Both the position numbers and the translations under genes were made by a program. This document shows, piece by piece, positions 28,102-36,501 of a stretch of 39,670 bases of DNA. This stretch comes from Gammaproteobacteria bacterium. Its GTDB lineage: Bacteria > Pseudomonadota > Gammaproteobacteria > JAADGQ01. The notes under the pieces were generated by a model that was not told the DNA's origin, made no database searches, and was given only the letters and a program-made list of their open reading frames with translations. Position 1 is the stretch's first letter. Each line of letters opens with the position of its first letter. Location of the stretch: contig WFXF01000087.1 of the NCBI GenBank assembly GCA_015490755.1, forward strand, positions 121,441 through 161,110, written 5' to 3'.

Positions 28102-29232
28102 CTATGCCTTCCCCCCAAGAACCTCCTCTAATTGTTGTTGCATCAAAGAAAATTTACTATTAAGCGCAACACCCATGCCGAGAGTCACTGTAGTTTTGGT
28201 ATGGTAATCCTGAGCTATTTTTCTAACGTCATTCTCTTGATCTTCAGTTAAACCCAATTGCAACAAAGTATCATCAAGCTCATCAAGCATGTCACGTATA
28301 TTACTTTCACTGTTGTATTGAATGTCCTGAAAAGTACTATTAACCTCGTCCATAATACTCTGAACAGAAGCCATAATTTTGCGGCGCTTTTCTTCTATTT
28401 GATTATTGAGCAAACGTTTGACAGCCACTTCAACAGCATCACATAACGTTGCAAGCAGATCTTTTAAAATGCCATAACGCTCGGGCTCATCAACCGGCAT
28501 GTTTTTTATCAACAGTGAAAAATCTTCATAATTAACAATAGTGCGCTTGGAAAAATCAAAAAATCGCCCCTTATTTCGGGCCAGTTCAATAACATTAGCT
28601 TCCAAAGGAGCCACCACACCATTATCTCCAAAATTAACCACCCCATTGGGCGTAATGATCTGTAATGAAGAGTGCAATCCTTGCGCTTGGGTGACTTCAA
28701 AAAGGTATTGTGATAATGTTTCGAAATGATCAGTATTTAAACCTTTCTTGTAAAACTCCAAAATTTGTCCCAAACCACTCGAATAATTCATGGCTTGCAT
28801 CGCCGTACCAAACGACTCGGCAAGTTGTGTTTTTAACTCTTTTCTTTTAACTCGTGCTTCAATCAGTGTTTTGACTTTGACTGCGATTTCATCAAGAGGA
28901 ATCGGCTTGGCAATATAATCATCCGCACCGGCTTTATAGCCTTTTAATTTCTCTTCCAGAGTCGTTAAACCCGATACAAATATAACAGGAATGTCTTCAG
29001 TATCCGGATTTTCCCTGATTTTTTCACAAAGTTGATAACCATCCATAACAGGCATATTCACATCTAACAAAATAGCATCAAAGCCACCCTGTTTTGCACT
29101 TATAAAATCAAGTGCCTGCTGGCCATTTTCAGCCTCTTCTGTTTGATAACCCTCAGCTTCCAGACATGTTTTGCTGACTGCAACTATTGCTGGGTCATCA
29201 TCAACAATTAAAATTGCAGGTGAATCTGGCAT
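28102..29232 (-). CDS. Response regulator with uncharacterised C-terminal domain (copy 2)
   Basis: 376 residues with the same layout as the regulator at 23503-24678. The receiver has DDDPA, phospho-acceptor Asp57 in LLDVNMPVMDG, and the Lys in IAKPI. It is followed by about 250 residues sharing blocks with copy 1: a start of the type AMxAM...ILxF..K, the core KGRFFDFSKRTIVNYEDFS then LLIKNMPVDEPERYG (about 231-263), and a helical tail with LGLTEDQE. No DNA-binding or enzymatic output motif is recognised. No histidine kinase is adjacent, so it is an orphan here, perhaps served by the kinase at 21977-23503. Converges with recC 119 bp away; a 137-bp divergent gap separates it from the peroxiredoxin gene. 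Confidence 0.88.
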   Translation of the reverse strand: MPDSPAILIVDDDPAIVAVSKTCLEAEGYQTEEAENGQQALDFISAKQGGFDAILLDVNMPVMDGYQLCEKIRENPDTEDIPVIFVSGLTTLEEKLKGYKAGADDYIAKPIPLDEIAVKVKTLIEARVKRKELKTQLAESFGTAMQAMNYSSGLGQILEFYKKGLNTDHFETLSQYLFEVTQAQGLHSSLQIITPNGVVNFGDNGVVAPLEANVIELARNKGRFFDFSKRTIVNYEDFSLLIKNMPVDEPERYGILKDLLATLCDAVEVAVKRLLNNQIEEKRRKIMASVQSIMDEVNSTFQDIQYNSESNIRDMLDELDDTLLQLGLTEDQENDVRKIAQDYHTKTTVTLGMGVALNSKFSLMQQQLEEVLGGKA

Positions 29233-29369
29233 GTAAATACGTTCCTTGTAATGGCCTAATTATAAATAACTGTTTCGGCAAAATGGCTATTTATCTGAAG
29301 GTCATTATTACACTCTAAAAATTTGCTAATATTGATGCTCCAGCTATATTTTTTCAGGAACAAAATTAA

Positions 29370-29837
29370 ATGAATAATGTTGAGACAGATCGACCCGTAC
29401 CAGACTTTGAACTACCCGCGACAGGAGAGCAATCCATCAGCCTTTCCGGATTACGGGGCAAAAAAATTGTGCTCTATTTTTATCCAAAAGACAGTACACC
29501 CGGCTGCACATTAGAAGGACAGAATTTTCGAGACCTTCATGATCGTTTTGCTGCATTAAATACCGTGATACTGGGTGTATCACGTGATGGTATTAAAGCA
29601 CATGAAAACTTCAAAGCGAAACAGAATTTTCCGTTTGAACTGTTATCGGATAAAGAAGAGAGACTGTGCCGGTTATTTGATGTAATCAAGCCAAAAAAAC
29701 TCTATGGAAAAGAGTTCATGGGCATCGAACGCAGTACATTCATCATTGATGAAAAAGGTATTTTAAGAGCTGAGTGGCGCAAGGTAAAAGTCAAAGGACA
29801 TGCTGACGAAGTACTTGCAGCAATTGAAAAGCTCTAA
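29370..29837 (+). CDS. bcp: Thioredoxin-dependent peroxiredoxin (Bcp/PrxQ family)
   Basis: 155-residue thiol peroxidase reducing hydrogen peroxide and organic hydroperoxides. The active-site block YFYPKDSTPGCTLEG has the peroxidatic Cys46, and other family marks are LGVSRD and SDKEERLCRLFDV. The resolving Cys normally five residues after the peroxidatic one (E. coli Bcp Cys50) is Gln51 here. The only other Cys is Cys100, so resolution must use that residue or an external thiol. Divergent from the second response regulator; monocistronic, followed after 14 bp by a hairpin. Confidence 0.94.
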   Translation: MNNVETDRPVPDFELPATGEQSISLSGLRGKKIVLYFYPKDSTPGCTLEGQNFRDLHDRFAALNTVILGVSRDGIKAHENFKAKQNFPFELLSDKEERLCRLFDVIKPKKLYGKEFMGIERSTFIIDEKGILRAEWRKVKVKGHADEVLAAIEKL

Positions 29838-29851
29838 TCAACAAAAAAACT

Positions 29852-29879
29852 GAGGCTTCTTTAGCATTTAAGAAGCCTC
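29852..29879. terminator. Intrinsic terminator between convergent bcp and a small Cys-rich gene
   Basis: Perfect 10-bp stem GAGGCTTCTT / AAGAAGCCTC with an 8-base loop. On the minus strand it is followed by CAG and then seven T, a good terminator for the gene at 29895-30092. On the plus strand the T-run is missing, so it ends bcp less efficiently. Confidence 0.85.
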
Positions 29880-29894
29880 GAAGAGTAGTAAAAA

Positions 29895-30092
29895 TTACCC
29901 CGCTTCAACATCCGGATTTCTGTTTTTTTCCGATTGTTCTTTCCATTTGTGATGACACGGTATGCCACAAACATACTGTACATATTCATCACCTTCGATA
30001 CTGAGTGCAACGGAAGCAGGAATTTCATTCATACAGATACCACATGAAACCTGCGGCTCATCCTGAGTAATATCTTTTCGATCAACGGGCAT
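29895..30092 (-). CDS. Small cysteine-rich protein (DUF3330-like)
   Basis: 65 residues with four cysteines arranged C-x2-C (17, 20) and C-x3-C (42, 46). The pattern SCGICMNEIP...YVQYVCGIPCHHKW resembles the small DUF3330 family (CEVC..EIP...CG..C...W), likely a metal-binding ribbon. It has a strong Shine-Dalgarno (GGGGGTGAGGAT before the ATG) and its own terminator 15 bp after the stop. It follows the RND pump gene by 96 bp and may be cotranscribed. Function unknown; redox or metal handling is only a guess. Confidence 0.75.
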   Translation of the reverse strand: MPVDRKDITQDEPQVSCGICMNEIPASVALSIEGDEYVQYVCGIPCHHKWKEQSEKNRNPDVEAG

Positions 30093-30188
30093 ATCCTCAC
30101 CCCCTTTTTTTCAAAGAAACAGCAGACATCACTCCATTTTCACGAAGCCCATATAGATTAGACAGATAAACCTGAAAAAATTCCAACC

Positions 30189-33100
30189 CTATTTTTTATT
30201 CCAGTACCCTTTGCAATCATCCATAATCAAATAAAGCGACGGCACTAATATTAACGTAATCATTGTTGCAAACAGCACTCCAAACCCTAATGAAACCGCC
30301 ATAGGGATCAAAATCTTAGCTTGTATTGATGTTTCCAGTATCATCGGTGAAAGGCCGCCAATAGTGGTTAGTGTTGTTAATACAATCGCCCTGAAACGCT
30401 GAATCGCAGCTGTTTTTACTACTTCATGCACCGTTTTTCCACCTTCGCGTCTTAATTGATTCGCATAGTTAATCAACACCAGTGAATCATTAACAACGAT
30501 ACCAGATAGCGCGACCACCCCAAGCAGGCTGGTAATACTCAAGTCATACCCCATGATCAGGTGGCCGTAAATCGCACCGATAATCCCGAAAGGAATCGCC
30601 ACCATCACAATGGCGGGCTGAATGTAACTTTGAAAAGGAATCGCAAGCATGGCATATACAACCAGCATCGCAATCACAAAGCTGACCTTGAGACTGCCTA
30701 GACTCTCACTCATTTCAGCCTGTTTTCCACCGAAATTAAATTGTAACCCTGGATTTTCACTCTCCAGTTTAGACAATAAGTTTTCGCTCAGATCACTCAA
30801 CACCTCTCCGGCTTTGCTTTGTGGCATCGCATTGGCCGTTATTTGAATCACCCGACGACCATTCTGACGACTGATTTCTGTATACGCATGGCCTCTTTCA
30901 ATGTTGACCACATCACGCAATGGCACGGCATACCCCTGCTTTGTCATCAGCATCAATTCATTGATATCACGCTCTGAAAGGCGCTCTGTTTCGGGCAGGC
31001 GAACCATCACTTTGATTTCATTACGCCCTCGCTGCTGCCTCACTACTTCTGAGCCATAAAATGCCGCTCTGACCTGGCGGGCGACATCTTGAGCAGTAAA
31101 TCCCAGGCTGCGCCCTTCAGGCCTTAAACTAAAATCCAATTGTTGCTTGCCTTGTGAAAAGCCATCATCCACATCTTTAACCGATGAATATTCTCTCAAC
31201 GCATTAGCAACCTGTTCGCTGACCCGCTCTAATACAGCCATATTTCGATGGCTTGCTTCGATCGTAATTGAAGGCCCTGAACCTGGCCCGCCGAAATCAG
31301 AGTGAAAGCGCAATGACTCCACACCGGAAATATCGCCCGTCAATTCACGCCAGCGTTCGGTAAATTCCCCAGTGCTCATGATGTTTTTACGTATATCCGG
31401 ATCAGACATATAGACTCGAATGATCGCTCTATGGCTTCCACCCTGCCCCGTTTCAGCGAATATCCCTTTTATCAGCTCATCACCCCGCGGCAGTTCAGAG
31501 GCAACATCACGCGCATTTGTCAATAACTGTTCGACCACTCGATTCGTTTTTTCTGCTGATGAGCCATAAGGCAGAGTCAGACTGGCCACAGCAAAATCAG
31601 ATTCTGTTTTAGGAAACATCTCCATGCCCATGCGTCCACTCATGGCATATGACAGCGTGAGCAGTAAAATAGAAAACGCAATCACCACCGTGAAATACCG
31701 GTGATGCAGAGCCACATCAAGAAATGCACCAAAGCGATATTTAACCCAATGCGCAAAAGCCAAACTGAAGGATTGCTGTTTTTGGTGCAGCCACAATCCG
31801 GCTCCATGACGTTTTTTATCTTTTATTCGCGCCAGATGAGCCGGTAAAATAAACAAACTCTCCAGCAATGAAATAATAAACACCGTGACGACCACAACAG
31901 GAATCACCTGAAATATCTTGCCCATCATGCCGGGCACAAAATAGAGCGGCATAAAGGTCGCAATATTGGTCAGAATGCTGAACGAGATCGGCATGGCCAT
32001 CTCACGAGCCCCCCGGATAGCCGCCTGAAGCGGCGGCATCCCTTCGAGACGATAATGATAGACATTCTCCCCCACAATAATAGCATCATCCACCACGATT
32101 CCTAATGCGACAATAAAGGCGAACAGCGAGATCATATTGAGTGAAACGCCCAATGAAGGTAGCACCAGAAATGCGCCAAGAAATGAGATTGGAATGCCCA
32201 TCATCACCCAGAATGCGAGCCGTATTTCCAGAAAAAGTGCCAGAAAAATAAGGACTAAAATCAGTCCAAGCGCACTGTTACGCAGCAACAGATCCACACG
32301 CTGCTGATAAACAACAGAGCGGTCATAAATAACATCAGTTGCAATTCCCGTTGGTAATGTCGGTCGAATTTGATCCAGATGTTGATAGACCAGATCTGAA
32401 ATCTGGATAGGCGTTTCATTGCCAACGCGATACACATTCACCATCATCGCCGCCTGACCGTTGTAGGTTGCCTGATAATCTGTATCTGCATAATGATCGT
32501 GTATCCGGGCAATTTGCCCCAGCAAAACTTCGCCACCCTCTGCCGTCGTGATCACAGGTAACTCGGCAAACTGCTGCCCGAAGTCACGCCGCTCTTTCAT
32601 CCGAATCAGTATTTCACCATTCAATGCCTTAACACTGCCACTCGGCAGATCAACAGAAGCGTTTTGCAGGCGACGCGCCACTTCATCCAGCGTCAATTGG
32701 TAACGGCGCAGATTCTCCTGAGATATTTCAATACTGATCTCCAATGGACGCACACCCGACAGATCCGCCTGAGTGATCCCCGGATCACTTAACAACTGGT
32801 CACGCAGCTGTTCGGAAAGTTCGTGCAATGAATGTTCGCTGGTATTGCCATAAACTGCCACAGAAACAACGCGGCGTTTATTGGTCAAAATAGAGACTTG
32901 TGGTTTTTCGATGTCCAGAGGAAATGTTCTGATGCGATCCACTTCGCCTTGAATATCTTGCGCAAGCTTTTTCAGATCTGTACCCACCAACGCTTCAACA
33001 GTCACCGTTCCAATGCTTTCATTGGCAGAAGAGTTGATCTTTTTTATGCCATGAATCTGGGTAACCGCTTCTTCAATCGCCAGAACAATTCCTTGCTCAA

Positions 33101-33290
33101 CCTCTTCAGGGCTTGCACCCGGATAAGCGACATTAATCTGCACCTGATCGGCATCAAATTCAGGAAAAACTTCCTGTTTCATCTGGCTTAAAAACAGATA
33201 ACCGCCCAGAAGGCAAAGCACCATGATCAGATTTGCCGCGACGGGATGACCCGCCATCCAGCTTATCGGACCATTTTGGGTATTATTCAT
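30189..33290 (-). CDS. RND efflux pump inner-membrane transporter (AcrB/HAE-1 type)
   Basis: 1033 residues, full length for the family, with twelve expected membrane helices. The first helix (AANLIMVLCLLGGYLFL) is followed by the porter domain beginning VFPEFDADQVQINVAYPGASPEEVE. The proton-relay pair is Asp401-Asp402 in GIVVDDAIIVGENVY (fourth helix). The second half repeats the pattern (GVVALSGIVVNDSLVLINYANQ). It uses the proton gradient to expel substrates through the periplasmic adaptor and outer-membrane factor encoded upstream. Overlaps the adaptor gene by 8 bp, so tightly coupled. The substrate cannot be inferred; the metal-pump (CusA) charged motifs were not seen, which favours organic compounds. 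Confidence 0.94.
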   Translation of the reverse strand: MNNTQNGPISWMAGHPVAANLIMVLCLLGGYLFLSQMKQEVFPEFDADQVQINVAYPGASPEEVEQGIVLAIEEAVTQIHGIKKINSSANESIGTVTVEALVGTDLKKLAQDIQGEVDRIRTFPLDIEKPQVSILTNKRRVVSVAVYGNTSEHSLHELSEQLRDQLLSDPGITQADLSGVRPLEISIEISQENLRRYQLTLDEVARRLQNASVDLPSGSVKALNGEILIRMKERRDFGQQFAELPVITTAEGGEVLLGQIARIHDHYADTDYQATYNGQAAMMVNVYRVGNETPIQISDLVYQHLDQIRPTLPTGIATDVIYDRSVVYQQRVDLLLRNSALGLILVLIFLALFLEIRLAFWVMMGIPISFLGAFLVLPSLGVSLNMISLFAFIVALGIVVDDAIIVGENVYHYRLEGMPPLQAAIRGAREMAMPISFSILTNIATFMPLYFVPGMMGKIFQVIPVVVVTVFIISLLESLFILPAHLARIKDKKRHGAGLWLHQKQQSFSLAFAHWVKYRFGAFLDVALHHRYFTVVIAFSILLLTLSYAMSGRMGMEMFPKTESDFAVASLTLPYGSSAEKTNRVVEQLLTNARDVASELPRGDELIKGIFAETGQGGSHRAIIRVYMSDPDIRKNIMSTGEFTERWRELTGDISGVESLRFHSDFGGPGSGPSITIEASHRNMAVLERVSEQVANALREYSSVKDVDDGFSQGKQQLDFSLRPEGRSLGFTAQDVARQVRAAFYGSEVVRQQRGRNEIKVMVRLPETERLSERDINELMLMTKQGYAVPLRDVVNIERGHAYTEISRQNGRRVIQITANAMPQSKAGEVLSDLSENLLSKLESENPGLQFNFGGKQAEMSESLGSLKVSFVIAMLVVYAMLAIPFQSYIQPAIVMVAIPFGIIGAIYGHLIMGYDLSITSLLGVVALSGIVVNDSLVLINYANQLRREGGKTVHEVVKTAAIQRFRAIVLTTLTTIGGLSPMILETSIQAKILIPMAVSLGFGVLFATMITLILVPSLYLIMDDCKGYWNKK

Positions 33291-34443
33291 GCAATGAAGA
33301 CCGCAGCTTCATGCCTTGAACGGGAGCCGCCAGATCACTCACAATCAATCGTTCTCCCGCCTCTAACTGATTAGCGATATAAACAACCCCACTTTCACGC
33401 CAACGAATATCCGCTCTGCGAATATCCAGCGTATCATTTTTGTTCATCACCCAGATGAATGACCCTTCATGCAGTGACGATTCAGGAATATGCAGTACAT
33501 CTGCAAGAGCTCTCCCCATCATTTCAACTCGAACAAAGGCTCCTGCCATCAATTTTGGTTGATTTTTGTTCGCTGTTTTTAATGCCATTGGATCTTTAAT
33601 TGCCACTATAATTTGAGCCATATGGTCTTCTTGCCCAACCATGGGCTTTATGGATTGGACCGTGCCTCTCCTGAAATCGCTCTTTTCCCAGACAGATTCA
33701 TGTTTAATGTAAGCATCCCCTCCAACCTTAATCCATTTAAGTTGATCCATCGGAATGGCGACTTCAACCCAGTAGGTGTCGGTATCGACCAGTGTCATCA
33801 ACGGCGTCGCTGTTGTGACTTGTGAACCTACACTCACTTTTTTCTCTTGAACAAGCGCATTAAAAGGGGCTTTAACCAGTGTGCGTCGCAAATCCAGTTG
33901 AGCTCGATCCAGTAACGATCTGGCGGCTGAAATGTTAGCTTTTGCCATTTCCAAATGTGGCTGACGGAGTACGAGAGAAAGCTCTTCACCCTCCAGTTTT
34001 TCACCTAATAACACATAGTCCTGTTTTGCGATCTGTTGCCGTCCCATTTCCAGTGCCAGCTCATATTCAGCACGAATGAGGTCACTTTTTCGTTGTTGAA
34101 CGGTCAACTCATAATCGGTGGGATCAATTTTCAAAATCCAGTCATTTTTTTTGAACATGCCACCCGGTACAAATGAAGGACTCACTTTAATAACTTCACC
34201 GCTCACACGAGCCATCAGCTCAACCTGCTGCGCCGCGATAACGCGCCCCATCGCTTGCACAGTCACTGAATGCTCACCGAACGATGGAATCACCGTTTCA
34301 ACCAATGGCACTTGAACCTGCGGTGTAATACGCTCTGCCTGAGGTTGAGTTGAAAGCAGGTAAAAAGAGAGCGCAATTGCTACCAATAAAATAGTTACTA
34401 CAATTAATGTATTAAGTATTTTTTTAAATCTGGTTTCTGACAT
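33283..34443 (-). CDS. RND efflux periplasmic adaptor (membrane fusion protein)
   Basis: 386 residues. An N-terminal signal anchor (about 10-30, LNTLIVVTILLVAIALSFYL) is followed by the typical adaptor order: barrel-sandwich strand (VELMARVSGEVIKVSPSFVPGGMFKKNDWILKIDP), an alpha-helical hairpin (about 115-185), the returning lipoyl half (TLVKAPFNALVQEKKVSVGSQV) and a beta-barrel (YWVEVAIPMDQL). It links the inner-membrane pump to the outer-membrane factor. Overlaps the outer-membrane factor gene by 20 bp and the pump gene by 8 bp, so the three are one translational unit. Confidence 0.93.
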   Translation of the reverse strand: MSETRFKKILNTLIVVTILLVAIALSFYLLSTQPQAERITPQVQVPLVETVIPSFGEHSVTVQAMGRVIAAQQVELMARVSGEVIKVSPSFVPGGMFKKNDWILKIDPTDYELTVQQRKSDLIRAEYELALEMGRQQIAKQDYVLLGEKLEGEELSLVLRQPHLEMAKANISAARSLLDRAQLDLRRTLVKAPFNALVQEKKVSVGSQVTTATPLMTLVDTDTYWVEVAIPMDQLKWIKVGGDAYIKHESVWEKSDFRRGTVQSIKPMVGQEDHMAQIIVAIKDPMALKTANKNQPKLMAGAFVRVEMMGRALADVLHIPESSLHEGSFIWVMNKNDTLDIRRADIRWRESGVVYIANQLEAGERLIVSDLAAPVQGMKLRSSLHE

Positions 34444-35791
34444 GTTTCACATTCCAGCTACCCGCTAATGCCCGATATAAATTAATGCGATATTCTATCA
34501 ACTCACGCATCGCCTGTAATTGACTACGCTGTAATTTTTGATGGCTGGATACGGCTCCCAGAAAACGGAAAAAATCCATTTCACCATGAATATAGTGTTG
34601 CCGGGTTTGCTCAACAACCGTCTCTGAAAACGATAACTGCTTGTTTAAATGATTCAGCCATTGCTGTTGGTGTGCTTCTTGAACCAGTGCATCCTCCACC
34701 TCTTTAAGTGCCACTAACACCGTTTGTTTATAACGGTTCAGAGCTTCTGAGCGAACGGCTTTGGTACGATCCACTTCAGCTTTGCGTTGCCCTCCATCAA
34801 TAATCGGTACTAATAAATTAGCTGCTAAATTAGTCAACCAGTTATTAAACAGATCCGTCGCATCAAAATCCAGTTTTGCCGTTAAACTAATGCGAGGAAA
34901 GCGTTCACTCACCGCCACTGCCGCACGTTGGTCTGCTGCCTGAACCTGAAAATAGGCCTGACGAACATCGGGGCGTTGGTTGAGGAGTTCAGCAGGGATA
35001 CCTGTCATCGGCAGCGTGGGTAATTCAGGAAATATCTGTGCCCCAGATATGATTGTGGACGGCTGCCCTAACAGTAACGCCAACTGATGATTTAACAGTC
35101 TAAGTTTTGACTCCGCCAAGGCAATTTCTCCCAACGTTGCTTCTACTTTCTGACGCTGCTGAAGCAGATCAGTGGAAGTAATTTGCCCCGCTCTGAATCG
35201 TCCGGTCACAGCGCCAAGGTGTTTTTTATCGGTCTGGTGTTGCTGTTTAAGCAATTCAATCTGACGTTGCTGATCAATCAAACGATACCATGTGACAGCC
35301 ACTTCAGCACTGAGTGAAATTGCTGCTGCGTTTAACGCCTCTTGGCTGGCTAGAAAATCCAGCTCTGCTGCCCCCGTATTTGCGCTGATTCGCCCCCATA
35401 AATCCAGCTCATAACTCGCAGCAATGCCGATTGAAGAGATATCAGTCGTGACTTTGACCTGATCATCACTTTGACTTAACGAGCGTGAAGTGCTCACCGA
35501 ACCATCCAGACGTGGAAATGATGCCGCTCCACTTTTACGTGCAACAGCACGCGCCTGCTCCAAACGGTTTTTGACACTTTGAAAGTCAAAATTATTCAAG
35601 AGTGCTGTTTCGATTAACTGATTGAGTGATTCATCATTAAATAGCAGCCACCATCTTTCTGGCAGCTCAGATGAACCTGTTTGAGTGAATTCGAGAGGAA
35701 GTGAAGGTGGCTGAATCGCTGTTTTTTCAGAAGTGGCACACGATGCCAAGAGCAATATTACAGTAAGCAAAAAACATCGCTGAAACTTCAT
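34424..35791 (-). CDS. Outer-membrane efflux lipoprotein (NodT/TolC family)
   Basis: 455-residue outer-membrane factor. The lipoprotein signal ends LLASC (lipidated Cys18), followed by two OEP repeats with long helices: LNQLIETALLNNFDFQSVKNRLEQARA and LDLWGRISANTGAAELD in the first, and RPDVRQAYFQVQAADQRAA and TVLVALKEVEDALVQE in the second. This layout is the NodT family of RND-linked exit ducts. First gene of the pump operon; no regulator gene adjoins it, the next gene upstream being a toxin on the same strand 48 bp away. Confidence 0.93.
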   Translation of the reverse strand: MKFQRCFLLTVILLLASCATSEKTAIQPPSLPLEFTQTGSSELPERWWLLFNDESLNQLIETALLNNFDFQSVKNRLEQARAVARKSGAASFPRLDGSVSTSRSLSQSDDQVKVTTDISSIGIAASYELDLWGRISANTGAAELDFLASQEALNAAAISLSAEVAVTWYRLIDQQRQIELLKQQHQTDKKHLGAVTGRFRAGQITSTDLLQQRQKVEATLGEIALAESKLRLLNHQLALLLGQPSTIISGAQIFPELPTLPMTGIPAELLNQRPDVRQAYFQVQAADQRAAVAVSERFPRISLTAKLDFDATDLFNNWLTNLAANLLVPIIDGGQRKAEVDRTKAVRSEALNRYKQTVLVALKEVEDALVQEAHQQQWLNHLNKQLSFSETVVEQTRQHYIHGEMDFFRFLGAVSSHQKLQRSQLQAMRELIEYRINLYRALAGSWNVKHVRNQI

Positions 35792-35839
35792 TTTTCTATA
35801 ATTTTATGTTGATGATATTCACAACATTACCCAACAAAT

Positions 35840-36208
35840 TCAAAGTACCAATTCCAGTGAAGGAATATATTGAAAATCCTTTTTATTATAGGTTAATAAT
35901 GGAGCTTGTTTATTGAGGGCAGTGGCACTAATCAGGGCATCGGGTATGTCCAGCGCATGACTCTTGGCATAACTGGCAATAAGCTTAAGCGCTGTCAGGG
36001 AAATCGCAGGTTCAAGGTGAATCATCTGGAATCTGGCGATAAATTGATTTAACAACTGAACTTCCCTTTTGTTTCTTGCGCCAATAATCAATTCCATTGC
36101 CGTAATAGAAGAAATAGCCAGTAGTGGTGTCAAGCTGGAAACTTCCTGAATCGTATCCTTATTATTTTTAAGTATTTCAATCAACACATTGGTATCCAGC
36201 AAAATCAT
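35840..36208 (-). CDS. VapC-like PIN-domain toxin
   Basis: 122-residue PIN-domain ribonuclease, the toxin of a type II toxin-antitoxin pair. The conserved acidic residues are visible: the first Asp in MILLDTNVLIEILKN, the Glu in AMELIIGA, the Asp in IPDALISATAL and the last Asp in LLTYNKKDF. I start at ATG 36208, which overlaps the antitoxin TGA as ATGA; a GTG two codons upstream (36214) is an alternative. Its target RNA (often initiator tRNA in VapC) cannot be read from sequence. Confidence 0.92.
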   Translation of the reverse strand: MILLDTNVLIEILKNNKDTIQEVSSLTPLLAISSITAMELIIGARNKREVQLLNQFIARFQMIHLEPAISLTALKLIASYAKSHALDIPDALISATALNKQAPLLTYNKKDFQYIPSLELVL

Positions 36209-36429
36209 TTCCACGCCTTTTTGCGAAGGCTTTCCTGACTGACATCATAATCCTCCCATAATCCTGCAAAATCCGAAAAATCGGTGGGAGCCAAGAGGTT
36301 TTTATCTGCTTCCAGCTCTTTCTGTAAAACCCCTCTTATATAGGCAGATATCGAAAGGTTGTGTCTTGTTGCCTTTTGTCGAACAGCTTCAAACAGGGTT
36401 TCGTCAAAATAGATCTGGGTACGATGCAT
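36205..36429 (-). CDS. Ribbon-helix-helix antitoxin (VapB-like)
   Basis: 74 residues from the ATG at 36429, with GGAGAGG seven bases upstream. The N-terminus RTQIYFDETLFEAVRQKATR then NLSISAYIRGVLQKEL is a ribbon-helix-helix DNA-binding fold. The C-terminus FAGLWEDYDVSQESLRKKAW is the typical toxin-binding tail that inserts into PIN toxins. The frame is open upstream to 36471, but that would run through the operator. Expected to repress its own promoter together with VapC. Confidence 0.9.
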   Translation of the reverse strand: MHRTQIYFDETLFEAVRQKATRHNLSISAYIRGVLQKELEADKNLLAPTDFSDFAGLWEDYDVSQESLRKKAWK

Positions 36430-36455
36430 CGTTCCTCTCCGTTGAGAATGATATA

Positions 36456-36499
36456 CATCATAACTATACATTATGATGAGTTGTCTGACGAGTTATGAT
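36456..36499. promoter_or_regulatory. Operator-like inverted repeat of the toxin-antitoxin pair
   Basis: A perfect 8-bp inverted repeat CATCATAA (36456-36463) / TTATGATG (36471-36478) with a 7-bp spacer lies just upstream of the antitoxin start. A further half-site, AGTTATGAT at 36491-36499, is the exact reverse complement of 36457-36465. Spaced half-sites of this kind are usual for RHH antitoxin autoregulation. Confidence 0.6.
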
Positions 36500-36501
36500 A
36501 A

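Noticed and set aside
30189..35791. Heavy-metal (Cus/Czc) efflux system
   Set aside because: The pump has the HAE-1 type proton-relay Asp pair, and I see no methionine-rich metal sites or Cus-type adaptor motifs; a drug or organic-compound pump fits better.
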